A DNA stretch of 64,000 nt from Porphyrobacter sp. LM 6 (GTDB lineage: Bacteria; Pseudomonadota; Alphaproteobacteria; Sphingomonadales; Sphingomonadaceae), in contig NZ_CP017113.1 of NCBI RefSeq assembly GCF_001720465.1, forward strand, positions 248,001 through 312,000, given 5' to 3'. Below are positions 17,424 to 25,218 of this stretch, piece by piece. The position numbers were made by a program, and so were the translations under genes. The notes under the pieces are model-generated. The model was not told where the DNA came from. It saw nothing but the letters and a program-made list of their open reading frames with translations, and ran no database searches. Position 1 is the first letter of the stretch, and each line of letters begins with the position of its first letter.

Positions 17424-19868
17424 ATGAATACACTTCGTGCCCGAGTTGCATCCGGTGCCCGCTCCGGCGGCATGCGTCGCGCCTTGCTGTGCGGCGCAGC
17501 GCTGAGCAGCCTCACCGCGATGCCGAGCGTGGCTTTCGCGCAGGACGCAGAAACGGCTGAGGACGGCTCGGAAGAGCGCGTCATCATCGTGCAGGCCCGC
17601 CGCCAGAACGAAACGCTACAGGAAGTGCCGGTAACGGTGACCGCGATCGGCGGTGACACTCTCCAGAAGTACAACATCGACCAGGTTGCCGACGTCGTCA
17701 GCCGCGTGCCGACCCTCAACGTGCAGTCCGGCGGCTCGGGCTCGGGTGGCCAGATCAGCTTGCGCGGTGTGGGCTCGTCGAACATCTCGGCGGCATTCGA
17801 TTCCGCGGTGGCCTTCGAATATGACGGCGTCGTCGTCTCGACCATGCGCATGGTGCAGGCCGGCTTCTTCGACGTCGAGCAGATCGACGTGCTGCGCGGC
17901 CCGCAGTCGCTGTTCTTCGGTAAGTCGGCCACCGCCGGCGTGCTGTCGCTGCGTTCCGCCAATCCCACCTCCACCTGGGAAGTCGGGATGCGCGCGAACT
18001 ATGAATTCGAAGAGAAGGGCTACCTGCTCTCGGGTTACATCTCCGGCCCGGTGACCGACACCCTCGGCATCCGCGTTGCCGCGCAATTCAACGATATCGA
18101 TGAATTCCAGCTGCTTCAGGAAAACACCCCGGCGGTGAACCAGAAGCGCGGGCTGACCGACTTCATCGGCCGCCTGACCCTTGACTGGAACCCGGCTGAC
18201 CGGTTCCGTGCCAACTTCAAGCTGCAGTACACCAAGAACGAGAACGACGGCGCCATCGGCACGGCGGAAATCAACTGCGGCGCCAACGGTGTGGCGGATT
18301 CGATCTCGCTGCTGGGCGGTGCCCTGCAGATTCCGGCCGGCTACAATTGTATCACCGATGACCAGCGCTATTACCTGACCGACGCGGCGGGTCCGCTGTC
18401 CGGCCCGGTTCCGGGCAATTCGCCTGCCAATGGCCGCAACGGCGTGCCTTTCGGCGAGACCGAAATCTGGTTCGGACGTCTGCAGTTCGACCTCGACCTG
18501 TCCGACACGCTGACGCTGACCTCGGTTACCGGCCTGCTCAACATGGATGCGATCGACTACGATCCGTATTCCTACGGCGGTTTCTTCCCCGGGCCGAACG
18601 GCACCCGCCTGCCGGGCGGCGCCGGTTCGTCCGATCCAATCAACCAGCTTGAACAGTACAGCCAGGAACTGCGTCTGGCCTCGGATTTCGATGGCGCGTT
18701 CAACTTCATGGTCGGCGCGTTCTACGAAGACCGCACCTTCATCTTCGACACCTCGCAGCAGGCTGTGAACATCTCGTTCGTCGCGCCCGATCCGGTGACC
18801 GGCTTCACCTACGACTGGGACAAGACCCACACCACCAAGACCGAAGCCCTTTCGTTCTTCGGTAGCGCGATGATCGATCTGACCGACAAGCTCGAACTGT
18901 CGGGCGGTATCCGCTGGACCGACGAGCAGAAGGTCCAGACCATCGCGGTGCCTTACCTGCACACCTTCCTGCAAGGTCCGGGCTTCGTGCGGCCGGGCTT
19001 CTTCTCGGGCCCAATCAACTTTGCCGACGACAACTTCTCGCCGGAAGTGACCCTGCGGTATCAGGCGACCGACGACATCAACGTCTTCGCCTCGTACAAG
19101 ACCGGCTTCAAGTCGGGCGGGATCGACAACTCGGCGCTGCCGTCGAACAGCCTCAGCCAGGCGGCGATCAGCGGCGACTTCAGCTCGCTGATCTTCAAGT
19201 CCGAAGAGGCTGAAGGTGGTGAAGTCGGCTTCAAGTCGCAGTGGGCGGACCGCACCTTCACCCTCAACGCGACGGCGTTCTACTATGTCTTCACCGACCT
19301 GCAGGTGCAGAACTTCAACGCCTCGACCATTCAGTTCATCACCAGCAACGCGGGTGAGCTGACCACCAAGGGTGTGGACATCGAAAGCCGCTGGATCACC
19401 CCGGTCGACGGGCTGAGCTTCTCGGCCAACCTGTCCTACCTCGATGCCCAGTACACCGACACCTTCCTGCAACCCGGCGGTGCCGGCGGCGCGATCGACC
19501 TCGATGGTCGTCGTGGCAGCCAGGCTCCGGAATGGGCCGGGAACATCGCGGCTGACTGGAGCATCCCGCTGAACGACAGCCTCGAACTGTTCCTCTCGGG
19601 TAACGCGGCCTACAACGATGGCTACATCACCGACGAAGCGACGCTGAACGACTATGTCCAGCCGAGCTTCTGGCTGTTCGACGCCAACGTCTCGATCGGC
19701 CACCCGGACGGCAACTGGAAGGTCTCGCTGGTCGGCCAGAACCTCACCGACGAGATCTTCACCATCACCAGCGGCGGGCGTCCGTTCCTGCCGCCGGGCG
19801 GTGACGACTTCGTGATGACCCAGAACCGCGGTCGTCAGGTGTTTGCCGAAGTCAGCTTCAAGTTCTGA
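17424..19868 (+). CDS. TonB-dependent outer-membrane receptor
   Basis: An 814-residue outer-membrane receptor. A signal peptide ends at about residue 39 (AFA before QDAE), followed by a TonB-box-like ERVIIVQARR and the plug domain (QEVPVTVTAI, LRGVGSSN, IDVLRGPQSLFFGKSATAGV). The barrel runs to a C-terminal phenylalanine (VFAEVSFKF), the BAM signal. This is the subfamily that sphingomonads expand for uptake of hydrophobic or aromatic organic compounds rather than the siderophore type. It stands alone between two terminators and between two Rieske oxygenase genes, so it is the likely import step for the substrate of the cluster. Confidence 0.93.
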   Translation: MNTLRARVASGARSGGMRRALLCGAALSSLTAMPSVAFAQDAETAEDGSEERVIIVQARRQNETLQEVPVTVTAIGGDTLQKYNIDQVADVVSRVPTLNVQSGGSGSGGQISLRGVGSSNISAAFDSAVAFEYDGVVVSTMRMVQAGFFDVEQIDVLRGPQSLFFGKSATAGVLSLRSANPTSTWEVGMRANYEFEEKGYLLSGYISGPVTDTLGIRVAAQFNDIDEFQLLQENTPAVNQKRGLTDFIGRLTLDWNPADRFRANFKLQYTKNENDGAIGTAEINCGANGVADSISLLGGALQIPAGYNCITDDQRYYLTDAAGPLSGPVPGNSPANGRNGVPFGETEIWFGRLQFDLDLSDTLTLTSVTGLLNMDAIDYDPYSYGGFFPGPNGTRLPGGAGSSDPINQLEQYSQELRLASDFDGAFNFMVGAFYEDRTFIFDTSQQAVNISFVAPDPVTGFTYDWDKTHTTKTEALSFFGSAMIDLTDKLELSGGIRWTDEQKVQTIAVPYLHTFLQGPGFVRPGFFSGPINFADDNFSPEVTLRYQATDDINVFASYKTGFKSGGIDNSALPSNSLSQAAISGDFSSLIFKSEEAEGGEVGFKSQWADRTFTLNATAFYYVFTDLQVQNFNASTIQFITSNAGELTTKGVDIESRWITPVDGLSFSANLSYLDAQYTDTFLQPGGAGGAIDLDGRRGSQAPEWAGNIAADWSIPLNDSLELFLSGNAAYNDGYITDEATLNDYVQPSFWLFDANVSIGHPDGNWKVSLVGQNLTDEIFTITSGGRPFLPPGGDDFVMTQNRGRQVFAEVSFKF

Positions 19869-19891
19869 TTTCGTCTAACAGGGGACACAGG

Positions 19892-19925
19892 GGGGCGGGC
19901 CAGCGATGGCTCGCCCCTTTCCTTT
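19892..19925 (+). terminator. Rho-independent terminator of the TonB receptor gene
   Basis: An 11-bp stem (GGGGCGGGCCA with one G-T pair) closed by the stable tetraloop GCGA and followed by TTTCCTTT. It lies 23 bp after the receptor stop and is the clearest intrinsic terminator in the window. Confidence 0.85.
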
Positions 19926-19966
19926 AGCCCCTTTGCTCTGGATCAATGGCGCAGGGCACCGCTCTG

Positions 19967-19982
19967 CCAAAAGTGAGCATTG
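19967..19982 (+). promoter_or_regulatory. Upstream box CCAAAAGTGAGCATTG
   Basis: This 16-mer lies 60 bp before the start of the second Rieske gene. It matches the box at 37732 in 14 of 16 positions and resembles those at 40269 and 23110. Its position upstream of the presumed promoter suggests an activator-binding site. The regulator is unknown. Confidence 0.4.
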
Positions 19983-20042
19983 CCGCACCGCTCGCTTGGG
20001 GGGATGCTTGCTGTCACGATCGCGGCTTGGGAGAGGAAGACA

Positions 20043-21272
20043 ATGTCACGCGAAACGCTGGTCGAGATGACCCGCAATCTGGTCGCCCACGGCGCGGCCG
20101 ATACGATGGAATATGCCGACGAGGTCGTGCGCATTCCCGCCAGCGCCTATACCGACCCCGATGTGTTCGAGCGCGAAAAGATGCAGATCTTCCGCCGCCT
20201 GCCGCTGATGGTCGCGCCCTCGTGCGAACTGCCCAACCCGGGCGATTTCAAGGCAATGGACATCTGCGGCGTGCCGCTGCTGCTCAGCCGCCAGAAGGAC
20301 GGCAGCATGGGTGCCTTCCTCAACATGTGCACCCACCGCGGCAACCCGCTGGCAAGCGGCTGCGGCAATGCCAGCCGCTTCACCTGCGGTTATCACGGCT
20401 GGACCTTCAAGGCCGATGGCGACCTGATCGGCGTCGCCAGTCCGCAGGACTTTGGGCGTATCGACAAGAGCCAGCATTGCCTGACCAAGTTCCCGGTCTA
20501 CGAAAACGCCGGGCTGATCTGGGTGACGCTCGATCCCAATTCCAAGCTCTCCATCGCCGATTACCTGTGCGGCTATGACGAGCTGCTGAAGGCCTTCGAA
20601 TTCGAAGGCTGGACGCTGTTCTCGCAGCGCACGCTGGCGGGGCCGAACTGGAAGACGGCCTACGACGGCTATCTTGATTTCTACCACCTCCCGGTGCTCC
20701 ACAAGGACACCTTCGGGGCGGATTTCTACAACCGCGCCAATTACTTCGCCTTCGGCCCGCACCAGCGCCTCTCGACCCCGTCGAAGTTCGCGATCAAGGT
20801 GCAGGGCGACGACGACGGCCAGATGGACCTCGAAGCGATGGCCGACGACGAGCTGCCGCAGGAAGTGCTGGTGCAAGGCGTGTGGACCATCTTCCCGCAC
20901 ATCTCGATCGCCAGCTTCTATGGCGGCGGTCAGCGCGGGGCGATGATCAGCCAGCTGTTCCCGGGCGACAAGGTGGGCGAGAGCTACACCACCCAGTTCT
21001 ACGTCATGGAAAACCAGCCCGAGACCCCCGAGCAGGTCCAGGCCGCGCACGACCAGTTCAACTTCCTCGAAATCGTTGTGCGCGACGAGGACTACGCGAC
21101 CGGCAAGCGCCAGCAGCAGGCACTCGCATCAGGGCTGATGAAGGAAGTGCTGTTCGGCCGCAACGAGCGCGGCGGACAGATCTTCCATGGCTGGGTGGAA
21201 CGGCTGGTCAATGCCAGCGACGATGATCTGATCGACATCTTCGCACAGGAACACCGCCAGGCGGCGGAGTGA
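20043..21272 (+). CDS. Rieske-type oxygenase, alpha subunit (2)
   Basis: A 409-residue Rieske oxygenase. Cluster ligands are C96-x-H98 (CTHRG) and C115-x2-H118 (CGYHGW). The catalytic iron histidines are H215 and H220 in DFYHLPVLH. It is only distantly similar to the oxygenase at 15905, for example in the long PHQRLSTPSKFAI loop. The ATG at 20043 has GGGAGAGGAAG in front, and upstream in-frame ATGs give no family similarity. It is monocistronic, ending in a hairpin shared with the convergent SDR gene. The substrate is inferred to be the same class of compound imported by the neighbouring receptor. Confidence 0.9.
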   Translation: MSRETLVEMTRNLVAHGAADTMEYADEVVRIPASAYTDPDVFEREKMQIFRRLPLMVAPSCELPNPGDFKAMDICGVPLLLSRQKDGSMGAFLNMCTHRGNPLASGCGNASRFTCGYHGWTFKADGDLIGVASPQDFGRIDKSQHCLTKFPVYENAGLIWVTLDPNSKLSIADYLCGYDELLKAFEFEGWTLFSQRTLAGPNWKTAYDGYLDFYHLPVLHKDTFGADFYNRANYFAFGPHQRLSTPSKFAIKVQGDDDGQMDLEAMADDELPQEVLVQGVWTIFPHISIASFYGGGQRGAMISQLFPGDKVGESYTTQFYVMENQPETPEQVQAAHDQFNFLEIVVRDEDYATGKRQQQALASGLMKEVLFGRNERGGQIFHGWVERLVNASDDDLIDIFAQEHRQAAE

Positions 21273-21276
21273 TGCT

Positions 21277-21301
21277 GCGAGGGCGCCTTGCGCGCCCTCG
21301 C
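21277..21301. terminator. Bidirectional hairpin terminator
   Basis: A perfect 10-bp stem, GCGAGGGCGC and its complement, with loop CTTGC, between the convergent stops at 21272 and 21316. GC-rich with no T tract. Confidence 0.6.
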
Positions 21302-21315
21302 CCTCGGCTTAGGCG

Positions 21316-22086
21316 CTATTGCGCCGTGTAGCCCCCGTCGACCACGAACTCCGCGCCGTTGACATAGCCTGCCTCGTCCGAGGCGAGGAACAGCACGCAA
21401 TTGGCAATGTCGCGCGGCTCGCCCAGCCGGCGCGCGGGAATGCCTGCGACGATCGCGTCGTAATTGGCGGCGTTATCCTCCAGCCCCTTCTGCTGCATGT
21501 TGGTGCGGATGATGCCGGGGTGGACCGAATTCACGCGGATACCCTCCGCCGCCGTTTCCAGCGCGACTGATTTGGTCATCAGCTTCACCGCGCCCTTGGT
21601 CGCCGCATAGGACGCACTGCCGCGAAAGCCGACCTTGCCCGCGACCGACGAGAGGTTGATGATCGAGCCACCGTTGCCGCACTGGCGCATCGCGCGCACC
21701 GCCGCCTGCGTGCCCATGAAACAGCCGACGACATTGACCTCGAGCTGGCGGCGCAATCCGGCAAGCGCGTGACCATCCGCAATCGCGGCAATATCGAGGA
21801 TGCCGGCATTGTTGACGACGATATCGAGCCGCCCGTGGCGCGCCAGAATGTCGTCCACCACGCGCGTCCAGTCCCCTTCCGAGGCGACATCCTGCGGCAT
21901 GGCCTCGGCGGCGAGATTGCGCTCCGAAATCAGCCGGGCGCTCTCCGCCACGCCGGCCGCATCGACATCGGTGAGGACAACGATCGCGCCTTCTTCAGCG
22001 AGCCGTTCCGCAATCGCAAAGCCGAGACCGGGGCGCGATGCACCGCCGGTCACCAGCGCGACCTTGCCTTCCACGCGGCGGGTCAT
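21316..22086 (-). CDS. Short-chain dehydrogenase/reductase (SDR)
   Basis: A 256-residue classical SDR with cofactor loop VTGGASRPGLGFA (a slightly long form), DVDAAG after beta-2 (NAD-type), NNAGI, catalytic Ser in INLSSVAGKVG, YAATKGAVKL for Tyr/Lys, and NGAEFVVDGGYTAQ at the C-terminus. Members with this pattern dehydrogenate hydroxy-steroids, cyclic alcohols or hydroxyacyl-CoA. Its start is 9 bp after the stop of the NmrA-like gene on the same strand, so they form an operon read leftward from the divergent region at 23.1 kb. Confidence 0.92.
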   Translation of the reverse strand: MTRRVEGKVALVTGGASRPGLGFAIAERLAEEGAIVVLTDVDAAGVAESARLISERNLAAEAMPQDVASEGDWTRVVDDILARHGRLDIVVNNAGILDIAAIADGHALAGLRRQLEVNVVGCFMGTQAAVRAMRQCGNGGSIINLSSVAGKVGFRGSASYAATKGAVKLMTKSVALETAAEGIRVNSVHPGIIRTNMQQKGLEDNAANYDAIVAGIPARRLGEPRDIANCVLFLASDEAGYVNGAEFVVDGGYTAQ

Positions 22087-22095
22087 GCCGTGCGC

Positions 22096-23043
22096 TTACC
22101 CGAAGGCCGGGCGATAATTGCTCTCGCCCCATTCCTGCCGCTTGGTCCAGCTGCCCATCGTTTCGAGCTTGCCGTCGAGTTCGGGGAAGCGTTCGTAGAC
22201 GTGGTCCATGTCCACCGCGAAAGGCTTGGTCGGTGCGGTGTTATTGTATTCGTAGAAGGCCTGGATGCCTTGGGCGAACTGCTCGCGCATTTCCGCCGGC
22301 ATCCCGTCGCCCGCAGCATCGACCAGATAGCGGCCGAACTCTTCGGGCGTGCAGGGATCATACTTGATATCCTTGCCCAGCGCTTCCGACAGGCAGGCGG
22401 TGACCTGCTTGCCGACCAGCCGCTCCGGCCCGCCGATATTCAGCCACGCACCTTCCATGTCGGGCCGTTCAAGGCTCGCCAGCATGAACTTCGCCACGTC
22501 GTCGAGGCTGATCCAGTTGGCTTCGAGGTTGGGGTTGTGCGGGTATACGTAGCGGCCTTCGTTGACGATGAAGGGCCGCGCCCAGTTGGTCAGCAGGTTG
22601 TCCATGAACAGCACCGAGCCGAACACCGTGCCCGGCGCGCCCGAGCGCCACAGCGCGTTGATGCCCTTGGTGTTCTCGCCATAGGTGAAGGGATCGCCGG
22701 GCTTGTCCGGAATCCAGCTAGAGGTGTTCCACACGACGCGCTTCACATTGAGGTGCGCGGCAACCTTGCCGACCTCGCCGATCAGATAGGCGCGGTCCGC
22801 GCGGGCTTGCAGCGGGTGGGTATAGAAGATGTAGTCCGAGCCTTCGAGCGCGGCTTCGAAGGTCGAAGTGTCGTAGAGATCCATCGATCGCACTTCGACC
22901 CGCTCCACACCATCAACCGGCGCGCCCTCCAGCGCATCCGGGCGGCGCGAAATCGCGCGCACATCATACCCTGCCGCCAGCGCCTGCCGCACCTGTGCGA
23001 GGCCCTGCCGGCCGCTCGCGCCGATTACCGTGATGAGTGCCAT
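22096..23043 (-). CDS. NmrA-like NAD(P)H-binding protein (1)
   Basis: A 315-residue atypical SDR. The N-terminus MALITVIGASGRQGLAQVRQAL holds the GxxGxxG-type dinucleotide loop, and VWNTSSWIPD precedes the region where extended SDRs have their active site, but there is no Tyr-x3-Lys. It resembles NmrA/HSCARG-type redox sensors and NmrA-like reductases. A paralogue is encoded at 61238 on the same strand, sharing ERLVGKQV/EALVGDQV and LLTNWARP/LLINW-type segments. Both sit next to NTF2-like genes. A reductase or isomerase role in the pathway is possible, and it is not clear whether it is catalytic. Confidence 0.8.
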   Translation of the reverse strand: MALITVIGASGRQGLAQVRQALAAGYDVRAISRRPDALEGAPVDGVERVEVRSMDLYDTSTFEAALEGSDYIFYTHPLQARADRAYLIGEVGKVAAHLNVKRVVWNTSSWIPDKPGDPFTYGENTKGINALWRSGAPGTVFGSVLFMDNLLTNWARPFIVNEGRYVYPHNPNLEANWISLDDVAKFMLASLERPDMEGAWLNIGGPERLVGKQVTACLSEALGKDIKYDPCTPEEFGRYLVDAAGDGMPAEMREQFAQGIQAFYEYNNTAPTKPFAVDMDHVYERFPELDGKLETMGSWTKRQEWGESNYRPAFG

Positions 23044-23109
23044 GAATCTCTCTCCCCAGATTGTCTTATGGGGCTGAGACTAGGAACGCCCCTGCCCCCG
23101 CGCACCGCG

Positions 23110-23125
23110 CCAAAGTGATAGCTTG
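23110..23125 (+). promoter_or_regulatory. Upstream box variant CCAAAGTGATAGCTTG
   Basis: A weaker relative of the 19967 and 37732 boxes, one A shorter in the A run. It lies in the 147-bp divergent region between the NmrA-like gene (start 23043) and the MDR gene (start 23191), so it could control either. Confidence 0.25.
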
Positions 23126-23190
23126 ATGCCCGCAGCCCCTAGCGAAAAGGCGGGGTTGCCGTAGCGGCTTGCGGCCCGAAGAGTGCGCGA

Positions 23191-24192
23191 ATGAACAACC
23201 GCTTCTGGCGCATCGCCCGCCGCCCCGAGGGAACCGATTTCGCCAGCGCGCTGGAGCTGGTCGAGGCGCCGCTCGCCCCGCTGGCCGAAGGCGAAATCCG
23301 CATCCGCAATTCGCACTTGTCGATGGATGCCGGCACGCGGATGTGGCTGACTGATCGCGAAGATGGCTACCAGCCGCCGCTCCCGGTGGGCGGGCCGATG
23401 ACGGGGCTGGTGCTGGGCGAGGTGATCGAAAGCCGCGCCGAAGGCTTTGCCGCAGGGGATCTGGTGCGTGCCTTCGGCCAGTGGGCGGATGTCAGCACGG
23501 TCGATGCGGTGATGTCGGGCGCGATCATGCTTGATCCCACAGTGGCAGACCGGCGCGCATGGTTCGGCCCGCTCGGCATGAATGGATGGACGGCCTTGTG
23601 GGGCATCGAACAGACCGGCGCAGCCAAAGCGGGCGAACGGGTGCTGGTATCCGCCGCGGCGGGTGCGACCGGCATCCTTGCGGTGCAGATCGCCAAGCTG
23701 CTCGGCTGCGAGGCCTGGGGCATCGCCGGGGGCGCGGCCAAGTGCGCTTTTCTGACAGAGGAACTCGGGATCGCGGGCGCGGTCGATTACAAAGCGGGCG
23801 ATGTGGCAGCGCAGCTTGATGCCGCGTGGGGCTTCGACGTCTATTTCGACAATGTCGGCGGGCCGCTGCTCGATCAGGTGCTGACCCGCATGAACCACTA
23901 TGGCCGGATCGCGGTGTGCGGATTGCTGGCCGATTACACCACGGGCACCCGCACAGCGCCGAAGGAATTCGATCAGGTGCTGATGCGGCGCCTGCGGATC
24001 GAAGGCTTCTTCTCGCCCGACTTCATGCACGAAGGCCCAGCCCTCACCCGCCGCTTGCGCGAATGGACCGAGGCCGGCGCGCTGGTGATGCCCTATGACG
24101 TGACGCGGGGCCTAGAGAATACCCTCACCGCCTATGCCAAGCTGTTCACCGGCGGCAATATCGGCAAGGTGATCGTGGAGCTGGAACAATGA
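23191..24192 (+). CDS. NADP-dependent MDR oxidoreductase, zinc-free (1)
   Basis: A 333-residue member of the medium-chain reductase group of leukotriene B4 dehydrogenase/2-alkenal reductase type. The nucleotide loop is VLVSAAAGATGILAVQIAKLLG (AxxGxxG), followed by WGIAGGAAKCAFL, where the lysine suits NADPH 2'-phosphate binding. FDVYFDNVGGPLLDQVL is the family signature. No zinc-binding cysteines are present. Such enzymes reduce the double bond of alpha,beta-unsaturated ketones. Two paralogues occur at 39192 and 42494. The stop overlaps the next NTF2-like gene by 4 bp (ATGA). Confidence 0.9.
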   Translation: MNNRFWRIARRPEGTDFASALELVEAPLAPLAEGEIRIRNSHLSMDAGTRMWLTDREDGYQPPLPVGGPMTGLVLGEVIESRAEGFAAGDLVRAFGQWADVSTVDAVMSGAIMLDPTVADRRAWFGPLGMNGWTALWGIEQTGAAKAGERVLVSAAAGATGILAVQIAKLLGCEAWGIAGGAAKCAFLTEELGIAGAVDYKAGDVAAQLDAAWGFDVYFDNVGGPLLDQVLTRMNHYGRIAVCGLLADYTTGTRTAPKEFDQVLMRRLRIEGFFSPDFMHEGPALTRRLREWTEAGALVMPYDVTRGLENTLTAYAKLFTGGNIGKVIVELEQ

Positions 24193-24728
24193 CCGCTAGA
24201 TTCGAAGACCGCGAAGCCATCCGCGACATTCTCGCCGCCTATGCCCATGCCATCGACCGGCGGCGCTGGGGGATGATGGAGCACCTGTTCCATGCCGACG
24301 CGACCTTCAAGTTCGGGCTGGTCGAAGGCGACTGGCGCGGGTTCGTGGAACAGGCGCGCGCGATCATCGACCCGTGCCTCGCCACCCAGCACCAGCTCGG
24401 CCAGACGATCTTCGGCTTTGCCGGCGAACACATCTGCCACACCGAAACCTACATGACCGCGATGCACACCATCCCGCCCGGCTATCCGATGACCGCAGCT
24501 TTCCCCGACAAGGGGATGATCTATTCGGGCATCGTCGCGGGCCGTTATGTCGACCGGTTCGAGAAGCGGGGCGGCGAATGGCGCATCGCGCAGCGCACAG
24601 GGCTTTACGACTGGCGCGAGTTCCGGGTGGTCGAAGGCGTGGACCTGTCGAACACTCCCGAAGGCGCGGCCGGCTATCATGACGACCGCGATCCTTCGAC
24701 CGCAGCCGTCAGCCACTGGCTGGGTTAG
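24189..24728 (+). CDS. NTF2-like/SnoaL_4 domain protein (1)
   Basis: A 179-residue protein of the SnoaL_4 branch of the NTF2-like fold. It starts FEDREAIRDILAAYAHAIDRRRWGMMEHLFHADATFKF, the usual first helices and beta strand, and has RYVDRFEKRGGEWRIAQRTGLYDW near residues 119-142, the strongest family signature. These cone-shaped alpha+beta barrels bind hydrophobic rings and in steroid pathways act as isomerases, dehydratases or hydratases. It is translationally coupled to the MDR gene. Its end overlaps the convergent thioesterase gene by 4 bp. Confidence 0.87.
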   Translation: MTARFEDREAIRDILAAYAHAIDRRRWGMMEHLFHADATFKFGLVEGDWRGFVEQARAIIDPCLATQHQLGQTIFGFAGEHICHTETYMTAMHTIPPGYPMTAAFPDKGMIYSGIVAGRYVDRFEKRGGEWRIAQRTGLYDWREFRVVEGVDLSNTPEGAAGYHDDRDPSTAAVSHWLG

Positions 24729-25132
24729 GGCCGCTTGAAGGCGAACACGCCGCTCATGGTCGCGATCTGTTCCTCGCCCCGCCAGATGCCGCCCGAGGTA
24801 TAGGCGGTGCGCCCGCCCATCCGGTCGATCCGCACGCGCGCCTCCAGCCAATCGCCGAGCTTTGCGCCGGCAAGATAATTGACCGTCAGCGTCACGGTTG
24901 AAGGCGCCAGCCGGGGCCGCTCGGCATCATAGACCGCATGGCTCAGCGCCACATCGGCAAAGGTCGAGACCACCCCGCCGTGGGCCGCGTCCTGATAATT
25001 GATGTGGTGCGGGCAGATCCTGAGGCCGACCACCCGCACCCCGTCCAGCGGTGCGCCAAGGTAGTATGGCCCGCCGTGATCGAGAAAACCCGGGGTGAAG
25101 CCGGCCGGTTCGAAGCCTGAGGGAATATCCAT
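24725..25132 (-). CDS. PaaI-family hotdog thioesterase
   Basis: A 135-residue single-hotdog protein. HHINYQDAAHGGVVSTFADVALSHAV contains the HGG loop of PaaI-type thioesterases, with the aspartate in FADVAL as the expected catalytic acid. PSTVTLTVNYLAGAKLGDWL supplies the central strands. It probably hydrolyses acyl-CoA esters that stall in the pathway. It is transcribed against the MDR-NTF2 pair and is divergent from the acyl-CoA ligase gene at 25219, with an 86-bp gap between starts. Confidence 0.88.
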   Translation of the reverse strand: MDIPSGFEPAGFTPGFLDHGGPYYLGAPLDGVRVVGLRICPHHINYQDAAHGGVVSTFADVALSHAVYDAERPRLAPSTVTLTVNYLAGAKLGDWLEARVRIDRMGGRTAYTSGGIWRGEEQIATMSGVFAFKRP

Positions 25133-25218
25133 GCCCCCAGCCTAGCGCAGCCACGTGCCGGCGCCGCTATGAATTGTGCCAATGACACCGGCCCCGCGCA
25201 GGGTCTATCTCCACCGCC

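Noticed and set aside
15812..17974. A 720-residue minus-strand open frame opposite the Rieske and TonB genes
   Set aside because: It runs antisense to two genes with clear family motifs and has no recognisable domain. Long antisense frames are expected in DNA of this GC content.
17616..19703. A 695-residue minus-strand open frame inside the TonB receptor gene
   Set aside because: It is the antisense shadow of the receptor. The composition is Arg/Val/Asp-rich without domains and has no independent start signal.
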